Below, in pieces: positions 1 to 5,841 of a DNA stretch of 6,793 nt (within the stretch, counting starts at the first letter, position 1; the number at the start of each line of letters is the position of its first letter). Under the pieces are notes generated by a model. That model searched no databases and was not told where the DNA came from. It was given only the letters and a program-made list of their open reading frames with translations. Made by a program: the position numbers and the translations under genes. Source of the stretch: Acetobacteraceae bacterium (GTDB taxonomy: Bacteria > Pseudomonadota > Alphaproteobacteria > Acetobacterales > Acetobacteraceae). The stretch spans positions 1 through 6,793 of the forward strand of contig CANJXD010000323.1 of the NCBI GenBank assembly GCA_947478535.1, read 5' to 3'.

Positions 1-78
1 GGCGATCTGCTGCGCCTGCGCTTCGAGCAGGGCAATCAGGTCATCGCGCGAGAGCGTGAGAAGGGTTGCGCGGTCCAC
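1..78 (-). CDS. IS66-family transposase, N-terminal fragment (runs off the left edge)
   Basis: Read on the minus strand from a GTG at 78-76, the frame stays open to the window edge and gives 26 residues: VDRATLLTLSRDDL followed by IALLEAQAQQIA. The pattern 'LxRDDLIALLxAQAxxIA', with heptad-spaced leucines, is typical of the start of IS66 transposases (TnpC), whose N-terminus is a short coiled coil before the zinc-binding and DDE regions. The catalytic part lies outside the window, so whether the gene is intact cannot be said. An in-frame TGA lies a short way upstream (114-112), which limits the start to GTG78 or nearby. No clear Shine-Dalgarno sequence precedes it. A plus-strand frame covering 1-90 also exists but has no recognisable content. 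The call rests on recognising a short, family-typical N-terminus and is moderate only. Confidence 0.55.
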   Translation of the reverse strand, partial: MDRATLLTLSRDDLIALLEAQAQQIA

Positions 79-115
79 ACACGCCGGTGAATCGAACCAG
101 CCGTGACCGTGTCAA
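1..115 (-). mobile_element. Probable end of an IS66-like insertion sequence
   Basis: The transposase start at 78 and the truncated VIT domain starting near 118 place the outer end of an insertion sequence between about 80 and 118. On the minus strand a TTGACA hexamer (115-110) lies upstream of the transposase start and could be the -35 box of its promoter; no convincing -10 box follows. No tnpA or tnpB-type frame fits in this space. If this is an IS66 relative, it is either the type that carries only the transposase gene or a deleted copy. The exact terminus cannot be placed because the opposite end is outside the window and the terminal inverted repeats cannot be matched. Confidence 0.4.
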
Positions 116-1947
116 GCCAAATTACAACGGATGGGGGTGAGCAATTACGGGAGACCTATGAAGACGCGCTCGACCGCGGCAAGACGACGGTACTGCATGA
201 GGAGATTCTTCGAGGCGTTCACCAGCTTTCCGTGGGCCATGTAGCGCCGGGCCAGGTGGTCGCGATCGTCAGCACCTGGACCGTACCGCTCTCGGCTGCG
301 CCCGGCGGGGCGATGCTGCATATCCCTGTTTCTGTGGGCGACATTTATGGCCGCTCGCCGCTTGCCGACAGCGATGACCTGCTGAACGACGCTGCGTTGC
401 AGGAAGCCGACCTGGAGGTGGTCTGCGACCGTGGCGCACCCGGGCTGGTGGGCGGCGTCCTGCGGAATGGGCGGGCTTGCGTCCGGCTTGATGCGCCTAT
501 CCGCATCCTGATCAACGGCTGGCAGCCGCATCGCATATACGGCCAGGCAGCAGATGGACGCTGGGTGACGCTGGATATTGAGCCTGCGCCGCCGGGCTTC
601 CTGCCTTTGGACGTCGCTATTCTGGTCGATCGCTCAGGTTCCATGGATAGCCCGGTCGCCGGCCTTGCTGTTCAAAGGAGTGATGCGAGGGGCGGGCATT
701 CGCGCACGAAGCACCAGGTGTTGGTCGCCGGCATGATCGAGGCCGCGGTCCTCGTCTCTACTGGTGATCGCGTCGATCTCTGGCAGTTCGACAACGACGC
801 CGAGCCGGTGCCAGGCACCAGCTTCCTGGACGCAATCGGTCGACTTGGAGCACCACGAGGTGGCACTGAGATTGGGCGAGCCATCCATCGCGTGCTGGCG
901 AACCACGCGCCGCGCGAAATTCTGCTCATTACCGACGGCAAGAGCCACGCTCTCGACATTCAGACAGCAGCTCGGAGCGGCCGACGCTTTCACGTGCTCC
1001 TGATCGGCGAGGACAGTCTTGAGGCCAATGTCGGGCATTTGGCGGCTCTGACCGGCGGACAAATCCTGATCGCTGCAGGATTGGAGGCGGGTGAACTGGT
1101 TCGTCAAGCGGTTTCCGCAATGCGCATGGCTCATGCGCCAGCACCGCCGATCGGGGGGCGACCGCAGGAGGTGGAGGCCGTGCTTGGCGGAATGCTGATC
1201 CGCGCGAGGTGGTCCGAAGCCCATCCATCCGGGATGGATGTGCCGTCCCGGTCAGTCGCTGCTGCGGCGGCAATGCTCGCACTCTCCCGCATGGAGGAAA
1301 GCGATGCGGCCACGCTGGCCGAAGCGGAGAGGATCGTCTGCCATCTGACCAGCCTCGTGCTGGTCGACGAAGTGGGAGCAGCGCAGAACGGAATTCCGGC
1401 GCAGCGCAAAGTAGCGACGATGACGCCGCGAACCTCGAGTGACTTAGCATTGGCTGCATGCATGCCGCTAGGCGACCAGACGTCGACGGCCTTGTTCATG
1501 CGCAGACAGAGCGAGGCGCTTGGGAGGCAAGCCCGGTCAGCGAAAAAAATGATACGCGACGGTTCCATGCCGCGGTTTTCTGTGCCTCCGCTCGCCGTCA
1601 GCAATGCCTCGACGATGCTCCGCCAGACGGCAAAATCGATGGACTGGTCGGCCGATCCAGAGGCGTTGCGGCGCGGTGATTTCTCTGGTTTGTCTGCCTC
1701 AACCGCCGACCTCCTGCGCTTCGCTGCGGGCCGACCGGAGGTGTTGGCCCTCGCCGCCGAGCTGGGGATAGCGCCTGCCATCGCAGTTGTTGGACTGCTG
1801 GCGCGCGCTGCAGGGCCGTCGAACCGTAGCGCTGCACGGCTGGCCCGCATGATCCTTGGCGGTAGCGCGGCGCGCCTCGTCCGCACGCTCATGGGCAAGT
1901 CGCTCGACTCTAAGCTTGACGCCGCCGCAATGGCCATCGGCCTGTGA
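103..1947 (+). CDS. VIT-VWA domain protein, apparently missing the first half of its VIT domain
   Basis: This is a 614-residue protein of the inter-alpha-trypsin-inhibitor heavy-chain-like architecture. Residues about 7-65 match the second half of a VIT domain: 'ETYEDALDRGKT', then 'LSVGHVAPGQ', then a strand ending 'TWTVPL'. Residues about 168-340 form a VWA domain with a complete MIDAS: D176-x-S178-x-S180, T255 in 'RGGTE', and D278 in 'LLITDGK'. It should therefore bind Mg2+ and a protein partner. After the VWA, 'HLTSLVLVDE' (414-423) matches the conserved 'TSfvxVDe' element of VIT-VWA proteins. Residues 441-614 are Ala/Arg-rich, mostly helical in appearance, and unrecognised. No signal peptide or convincing membrane span is visible, so it is probably cytosolic. 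The first 60 or so VIT residues are absent and the GTG start has no ribosome binding site, which suggests truncation by the adjacent insertion sequence. GTG109 is an alternative start. Its partner and function are unknown. Confidence 0.85.
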   Translation: MTVSSQITTDGGEQLRETYEDALDRGKTTVLHEEILRGVHQLSVGHVAPGQVVAIVSTWTVPLSAAPGGAMLHIPVSVGDIYGRSPLADSDDLLNDAALQEADLEVVCDRGAPGLVGGVLRNGRACVRLDAPIRILINGWQPHRIYGQAADGRWVTLDIEPAPPGFLPLDVAILVDRSGSMDSPVAGLAVQRSDARGGHSRTKHQVLVAGMIEAAVLVSTGDRVDLWQFDNDAEPVPGTSFLDAIGRLGAPRGGTEIGRAIHRVLANHAPREILLITDGKSHALDIQTAARSGRRFHVLLIGEDSLEANVGHLAALTGGQILIAAGLEAGELVRQAVSAMRMAHAPAPPIGGRPQEVEAVLGGMLIRARWSEAHPSGMDVPSRSVAAAAAMLALSRMEESDAATLAEAERIVCHLTSLVLVDEVGAAQNGIPAQRKVATMTPRTSSDLALAACMPLGDQTSTALFMRRQSEALGRQARSAKKMIRDGSMPRFSVPPLAVSNASTMLRQTAKSMDWSADPEALRRGDFSGLSASTADLLRFAAGRPEVLALAAELGIAPAIAVVGLLARAAGPSNRSAARLARMILGGSAARLVRTLMGKSLDSKLDAAAMAIGL

Positions 1948-2042
1948 GTGGTGAGGTGGCGCAGCCGTCTGTGTGCTAGCGGAAACAGAGGCTAATGCGG
2001 GATGCTAACGACCCGGACCGCAGGCCGGCCGAATTCTCGGTG

Positions 2043-2050
2043 AAGGGAGA
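2043..2050 (+). promoter_or_regulatory. Ribosome binding site of the exonuclease gene
   Basis: AAGGGAGA lies 5 bases before the GTG at 2056. It is a good Shine-Dalgarno match and supports that GTG start over an internal ATG at 2557, which has no comparable site. The rest of the gap between the VWA and exonuclease genes (1948-2055) shows no clear promoter or terminator. Confidence 0.7.
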
Positions 2051-2055
2051 CGCGC

Positions 2056-3423
2056 GTGTATAAGAAGACATCGCGCTTCAATCAAAGCTCCACCGAAGGC
2101 CCCGAGCGTAGGTGGAAAGATGTGCTCGGCTTACGGTCGGGCGTCCGCAGAAAGGGCCGCGAATACGTTGACCTGCCGGACCCGCCAGCCCCTGTAAAAT
2201 TCCCCGACGGCAAGTTGCCGGCAAGCGAGTTACCTGCAGGATGGCTTATGCAGGCGCAGGGTAATTCTCACCGGCTTGCATTGCTAAAGACCAAGCTCGA
2301 ATTCTTGCTGAAAGACAAGCCCTCGCCGGATATGGTGGCCGCGCTTCTCAACGCCGGCAACACGCTCACGAACTCTGGCAAGCCATGGACAGGCGGCGGT
2401 GTGGTAGCCTTGGCGAATCGCCTTGGTCTGTTGGGGAAAAGTGCGCTGATCGATCAGATCGAAACTCCTTTTCCAACCAAATCGCCGCATCTCGGCAAGC
2501 CTGCCAGCGCAAACGTCCGATCGACCAGATCCGCGCCCAAGTTTGAGCTCGAAACCATGGCTGCCACTCTGGAAAAAACCGGGGAGTATAGGGTCTTGAG
2601 GCGCTTGGGCCCTTGGCACGCTGTCCTCCCTGCAGAGGGAACACCGACGCGCATAGGCCTTATGGTCGATGTCGAGACGACGGGCCTAGATGCGGGCTGC
2701 AACGAGATCATCGAACTCGCGATGGTCCCATTCACCTATGGCCTTGATGGGCAGATCTTCGAGCTCGGCGAAGCTTTCAATGAGTTGCGCCAACCCTCCG
2801 AGAGCATCCCCGATGAAATTACCGCGATCACCGGCATTACCGACGAGATGGTTGCAGGAAAGGTGATCGACCCTGCCGTCGTGGAGGCCTTCATCGCGCC
2901 GGCCGCCTTGGTCATCGCGCACAATGCTTCGTTCGATCGGCGATTTCTGGAACGCTTTTGTCCTGGCTTTGTCACGAAACCGTGGGGCTGTTCCATGACG
3001 CAGGTTGCCTGGGCTGAAGCTGGCTACGAGGGCACAAAGCTCGGATATCTCGCGCAGGCGTCGGGGTTTTTCTACGACAAGCATCGGGCTGTCCACGACT
3101 GCCTTGCGGCAATCGAATTGCTGGCCCGCCCGCTGCTGAGCAGCGGCACCACCGCGCTCGCGCAATTACTCCAGCGGGCACGGACGCCTTCGTGGCGCAT
3201 ATGGGCGGAGAACAGCCCGTTCGACTTCAAGGACATTCTCAAGGCCCGCGGTTACCGATGGAACGGGGATGGCAATGGTTCGCCACGGGCTTGGTACATC
3301 GATGTTGAGGATTCAGCGCGAGAAGCTGAATTGGCCTTCCTGAAGACGGAAATCTATCAGCGAGATGTCGACATTTCGCCGCGCCGAATTGACGCCTACG
3401 ACCGCTTCTCTGATCGATGCTGA
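2056..3423 (+). CDS. DnaQ-like DEDDh 3'-5' exonuclease with recombinase-like N-terminal extension
   Basis: This 455-residue protein is predicted to remove nucleotides from 3' ends of DNA or RNA using two metal ions. The exonuclease domain spans about 198-360. Its catalytic residues are all visible: D205 and E207 in 'DVETTGLD', D294 in 'HNASFDRRFLE', and H343 and D348 in 'HRAVHD' (H-x4-D, hence DEDDh like the Pol III epsilon subunit and RNase T). Residues about 378-435 form the C-terminal domain of many alphaproteobacterial relatives, with 'FDFKDILKARGYRWN' and a following W-Y-x-D-V strand. 'EKTGEYRVLRRL' (173-184) is where such homologues, as I recall them, usually begin. The preceding 165 or so residues are therefore an extension. 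Within it, 97-124 ('LLNAGNTLTNSGKPWT...LANRLGL') resembles the 'Ln.rGi.T.rGkpWt...V..l..R' DNA-binding segment of large serine recombinases. It lies 108 bp after the VWA gene on the same strand and may be cotranscribed. Substrate and pathway are unknown. Confidence 0.9.
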   Translation: MYKKTSRFNQSSTEGPERRWKDVLGLRSGVRRKGREYVDLPDPPAPVKFPDGKLPASELPAGWLMQAQGNSHRLALLKTKLEFLLKDKPSPDMVAALLNAGNTLTNSGKPWTGGGVVALANRLGLLGKSALIDQIETPFPTKSPHLGKPASANVRSTRSAPKFELETMAATLEKTGEYRVLRRLGPWHAVLPAEGTPTRIGLMVDVETTGLDAGCNEIIELAMVPFTYGLDGQIFELGEAFNELRQPSESIPDEITAITGITDEMVAGKVIDPAVVEAFIAPAALVIAHNASFDRRFLERFCPGFVTKPWGCSMTQVAWAEAGYEGTKLGYLAQASGFFYDKHRAVHDCLAAIELLARPLLSSGTTALAQLLQRARTPSWRIWAENSPFDFKDILKARGYRWNGDGNGSPRAWYIDVEDSAREAELAFLKTEIYQRDVDISPRRIDAYDRFSDRC

Positions 3424-3551
3424 TGCGGGGCGAGCCCCAATCCATTGCAACGCATCGACGCCGATCTGCCTGTCAAACCCAGGGCGGTTCGGGCGGTGAA
3501 CCCGCTGGTGCCCACCAGGCCGGCCGACATAGGGCTGGCCGAGAGGGATGC

Positions 3552-3586
3552 GGCGTGCCCAGTGCGGCAGAGATGCTGGGCACGCC
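3552..3586. repeat. 11-bp perfect inverted repeat at the convergent gene junction (possible terminator)
   Basis: Arms 3552-3562 (GGCGTGCCCAG) and 3576-3586 (CTGGGCACGCC) are perfectly complementary around a 13-base spacer. The right arm begins at the last base of the stop codon of the minus-strand 59-residue gene, so in RNA the hairpin forms directly after that gene. It may stop leftward transcription before it enters the exonuclease gene. Neither strand shows a T-run after the stem, so it is not a canonical intrinsic terminator. The remainder of the 3424-3585 gap holds only short weak hairpins, such as CTGGT-GCCC-ACCAG near 3505-3518, and no supported gene. Confidence 0.7.
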
Positions 3587-3765
3587 TATCCACCGATTAG
3601 CCGCCGCAGCACCGCGACGACGCTGCCCTCGCCGACCAGCAGCAACAGGACAATGGCAGCCAGCACCATTTCGATCCTGCCGAGCCGGTCGTTGGCCTGC
3701 TTCCAGCGTTCGGCGCAGACCGCCTCATGCACGGCGAGCCTCGCCGCGACATCATCCTCGCTCAT
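3586..3765 (-). CDS. Small single-span membrane protein at the end of the phage tail operon (holin-like or tail-associated)
   Basis: ATG at 3765-3763 to TAG at 3588-3586 encodes 59 residues. The soluble N-terminal half reads 'MSEDDVAARLAVHEAVCAER' and then 'WKQANDRLGRIE'. One hydrophobic segment of about 20 residues follows ('MVLAAIVLLLLVGEGSVV'), then a short basic tail 'LRRLIGG'. Small proteins with this layout ('VHEAVCxER...R..RIE' plus one span) recur at the end of tail gene clusters in alphaproteobacterial prophages. Their role is not established; holin-like and tail-associated functions have both been suggested by position. It starts 18 bases after the upstream tail gene ends and has its own AGAGGA ribosome binding site, so it is the last gene of the operon. 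Single-span topology alone does not prove holin activity. Confidence 0.8.
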   Translation of the reverse strand: MSEDDVAARLAVHEAVCAERWKQANDRLGRIEMVLAAIVLLLLVGEGSVVAVLRRLIGG

Positions 3766-3772
3766 TGTTCGG

Positions 3773-3778
3773 TCCTCT
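3773..3778 (-). promoter_or_regulatory. Ribosome binding site of the 59-residue membrane protein gene
   Basis: AGAGGA on the minus strand lies 7 bases before the ATG at 3765. It is a strong Shine-Dalgarno match and decides the start of a gene short enough to be missed by automatic length cut-offs. Confidence 0.65.
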
Positions 3779-3783
3779 ATTGC

Positions 3784-5841
3784 CTACAGCCGCTCAACGA
3801 TCCGAAATGCCCGGTTCAGCAGCGGGAAGCTCCCGCGCGCGGAGGCGGCTTCTTCGCCGGGCTGGTTCACCGCGCCCCAGATCGCGCGTCGGTTGGTCTC
3901 CGCGCGCGTGTCCCCGGTCTCCGGGATCCAGAGCGCGTCCCGCGCTGCGCCGAGGCGCCGCACGAGATCCCGGTGCGCGTCCGTCGCCTCGGCGCGCGAC
4001 ATGGCCGGCAGCGTGAAGCCCGCAAAGCGCGGGTTGGCGAGCGCGGGCACGACGAACTCGGCACCGGTGAGCGGGTTGCGGTCGCGCTGATCGAGCACGA
4101 CGCGCCCCTCGCGCACGCCGTAGGCCATGCCCCGCGCCAGGCGCCAGAGGGGCCCCGCGGCGAGGATGCCGATGTCGATGACCGGCAGCGAGGCGTCGGC
4201 CACGTCCACCATCAGGTAGCGCGCCGTCGCGGCGCCGCTCCGCAGCAAGACGACGCTGCCGTTGGCCTCGTCGCCAGTGTTCGCCGGCAGGGTGCCGCTG
4301 TCATGCGCGATCGCCGCCGCGTCGATGGAGGAGCCGGTGCCGGACAGTGCCGTGACCTGGCCGTTGGTGAGCCGGGCCGCGTAGACCCGGATCGCCCGAT
4401 AGAAGACCACCCGCTCGCCGGCGGTGATGTTGAGCCGGTTCAGCGTCGGCATCACGACGGAAGCCGACGACCCCAGTAGGGTGCCGTTCTCGGCCACGGC
4501 CGCATCGTTGGTCGCCGCGGCAATCGTGCCCCGCGTCGCGACGCCGGTGATGCGCGCCACGGTCTGCTGGAACTGGGTCGCATTGGAGCGGACAACGCGA
4601 TGGGCCAGGCTGACGCTGGTCGTGCTGGCGCCGGTGACGCGGAGTTGGACGGCATCGACGTTGCTGCCGTTGTCGAGGCTGATATGACCGACAAAGCCCG
4701 TGGCCGCGGTGGCGGTGGTGACCTGCTCGGCATGCAGTGTCACGGCGCCGGAGACCGCCACGGTGAGTGAGCCGCCATCCACCGCCCGCGTCGCCGCCGC
4801 TGGTGCCCCCGCGGCGGGCAGGACGGGCATGGTCGGGAAGGTGCCTAGCTCGAGCTGGGGCAGCGCGACGCGGATGGTGACGTCGTGGGTGCCGGCGTTG
4901 AAGCTGAAGACCGCAAAGGGCCGGATCCGCGCAACTGTGGCGCCACCTGAGAGGGTCATCACCTGCACCGCGCGTTGCGCCGCGAGCCGCCCCGTGCCCG
5001 GGACCGCCTGGTTCTCCAAGCCCTGCCGCACCAACGTCGCGGTGCTGGTCAGCTCGGCGATCCCCGCCTGGTGCGTGGCGATGCCGCCGGCGGCCACGGC
5101 CTCCAGCTTGGCGAAGTAGGAATGGGCGAAGCTGTCGCCGTTCACGCCGGCGATGGCGGTGGCGGTCTCGAACCAGACGGTGCCGCTGCCGGTGCCGGAG
5201 GGGACGGTCCCGGTAAAGCGCAGGGCGACGTAGGGCATGCCGTTCTCGGTGCCAAGGCCCGCGATCTGCGCCGCGATGCCGTTGGCCCCGCCGATGGCCC
5301 AGTTGGTCGGGGCCGTGCCGGGGTTTCCGGCGACGGCCCCTGCGCCGCGCGGGTTGCGTACGCCGTTGGTGCGCGCCGGCTCGACCAGCAGGCCAAGGCG
5401 GGTGAGCGTTACCGGGTCGTGCGCGATGCGCCATTCCGAGCCGGTCGCGACGGCCAAGTCCCCGGCCGCGTTAAAGAACGTCGCCTCGCCGGTCCCGGCG
5501 CCGCCGCGCGTGCCGGACCAGCCGGTCATGGCCGACGGCGTGGCGGCGACGAAGTCGAGCCCGACCAACGGGGAGGCCTCGATCAGGGCCTCCAGCGTCC
5601 CGAGCCGCCAGCGCGCGGTGGCGTTGGTCGTGAGGTTGGTGGAAATCAGTGCCACGGCCTCCACCTGCGTCGCGGTCCCGAAGTCCACCAGGATGGACGC
5701 CGCCCCGCCGGTGAAACGCGCGCGCAGTCGGGGCTGCGGGTCGCGCAGGTTGGCGACAGGCATGCCGGCCGCGGTCGGCGTCAGGGCTGTGAGTGCGACG
5801 GCGTCGCGGACGCGCTCGTCGTAGAGGAAGGCGCCGGGCAT
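3784..5841 (-). CDS. Phage tail protein with an inserted carbohydrate-binding/lectin-like cassette
   Basis: This 685-residue protein starts at ATG 5841-5839, with AGGA at 5853-5850 eight bases before it. The ATG overlaps the TGA of the preceding tail gene (TGATG). Residues 1-95 and about 504-685 look like two halves of one discoidin-like tail scaffold: 'LVDFGTATQVEAVALIST' and 'ARWRLGTLEA' in the first half; 'TGDEANGSVVLL', 'DIGILAAGPLWR', 'LDQRDRNPLTGAEF' and 'ALWIPETG...NRRAIWG' in the second. Between them lies a phage carbohydrate-binding module of common type ('FFNAAGDLAVA', 'HDPVTLTRLGLLVEPARTN', 'SYFAKLE', 'PQLELGTFPT', 'ATRAVDGGSLTV'). A LamG/concanavalin-like module follows it, ending 'FYRAIRVYAARLTNGQVTAL'. 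The protein probably sits at the tail tip or baseplate and contacts host surface glycans. Its high GC content and G/C-ended codons match the neighbouring tail gene and differ from the plus-strand genes. Domain assignments come from remembered family patterns, not a search. Confidence 0.82.
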   Translation of the reverse strand: MPGAFLYDERVRDAVALTALTPTAAGMPVANLRDPQPRLRARFTGGAASILVDFGTATQVEAVALISTNLTTNATARWRLGTLEALIEASPLVGLDFVAATPSAMTGWSGTRGGAGTGEATFFNAAGDLAVATGSEWRIAHDPVTLTRLGLLVEPARTNGVRNPRGAGAVAGNPGTAPTNWAIGGANGIAAQIAGLGTENGMPYVALRFTGTVPSGTGSGTVWFETATAIAGVNGDSFAHSYFAKLEAVAAGGIATHQAGIAELTSTATLVRQGLENQAVPGTGRLAAQRAVQVMTLSGGATVARIRPFAVFSFNAGTHDVTIRVALPQLELGTFPTMPVLPAAGAPAAATRAVDGGSLTVAVSGAVTLHAEQVTTATAATGFVGHISLDNGSNVDAVQLRVTGASTTSVSLAHRVVRSNATQFQQTVARITGVATRGTIAAATNDAAVAENGTLLGSSASVVMPTLNRLNITAGERVVFYRAIRVYAARLTNGQVTALSGTGSSIDAAAIAHDSGTLPANTGDEANGSVVLLRSGAATARYLMVDVADASLPVIDIGILAAGPLWRLARGMAYGVREGRVVLDQRDRNPLTGAEFVVPALANPRFAGFTLPAMSRAEATDAHRDLVRRLGAARDALWIPETGDTRAETNRRAIWGAVNQPGEEAASARGSFPLLNRAFRIVERL

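Noticed and set aside
1131..1937. 268-residue minus-strand open frame opposite the VWA gene
   Set aside because: No recognisable domain, Ala/Ser/Arg-rich, and fully antisense to a gene with clear VWA motifs.
3481..3520. tRNA-like 3' end (GGTTC...GAACC stem followed by ...CCCACCA)
   Set aside because: The T-arm loop is not canonical and there is no acceptor, D or anticodon arm upstream; only short local stems are present.
3396..3593. 65-residue minus-strand frame across the convergent junction
   Set aside because: It starts inside the end of the 59-residue gene, runs into the exonuclease gene, has no ribosome binding site, and its product has no recognisable features.
3417..4479. Plus-strand open frames after the exonuclease gene (3417-4016, 3548-4090, 3727-4479)
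   Set aside because: Although one overlaps the exonuclease stop as ATGCTGA, the products are Arg/Ala/Pro-rich low-complexity sequence opposite the real minus-strand genes, with no ribosome binding site.
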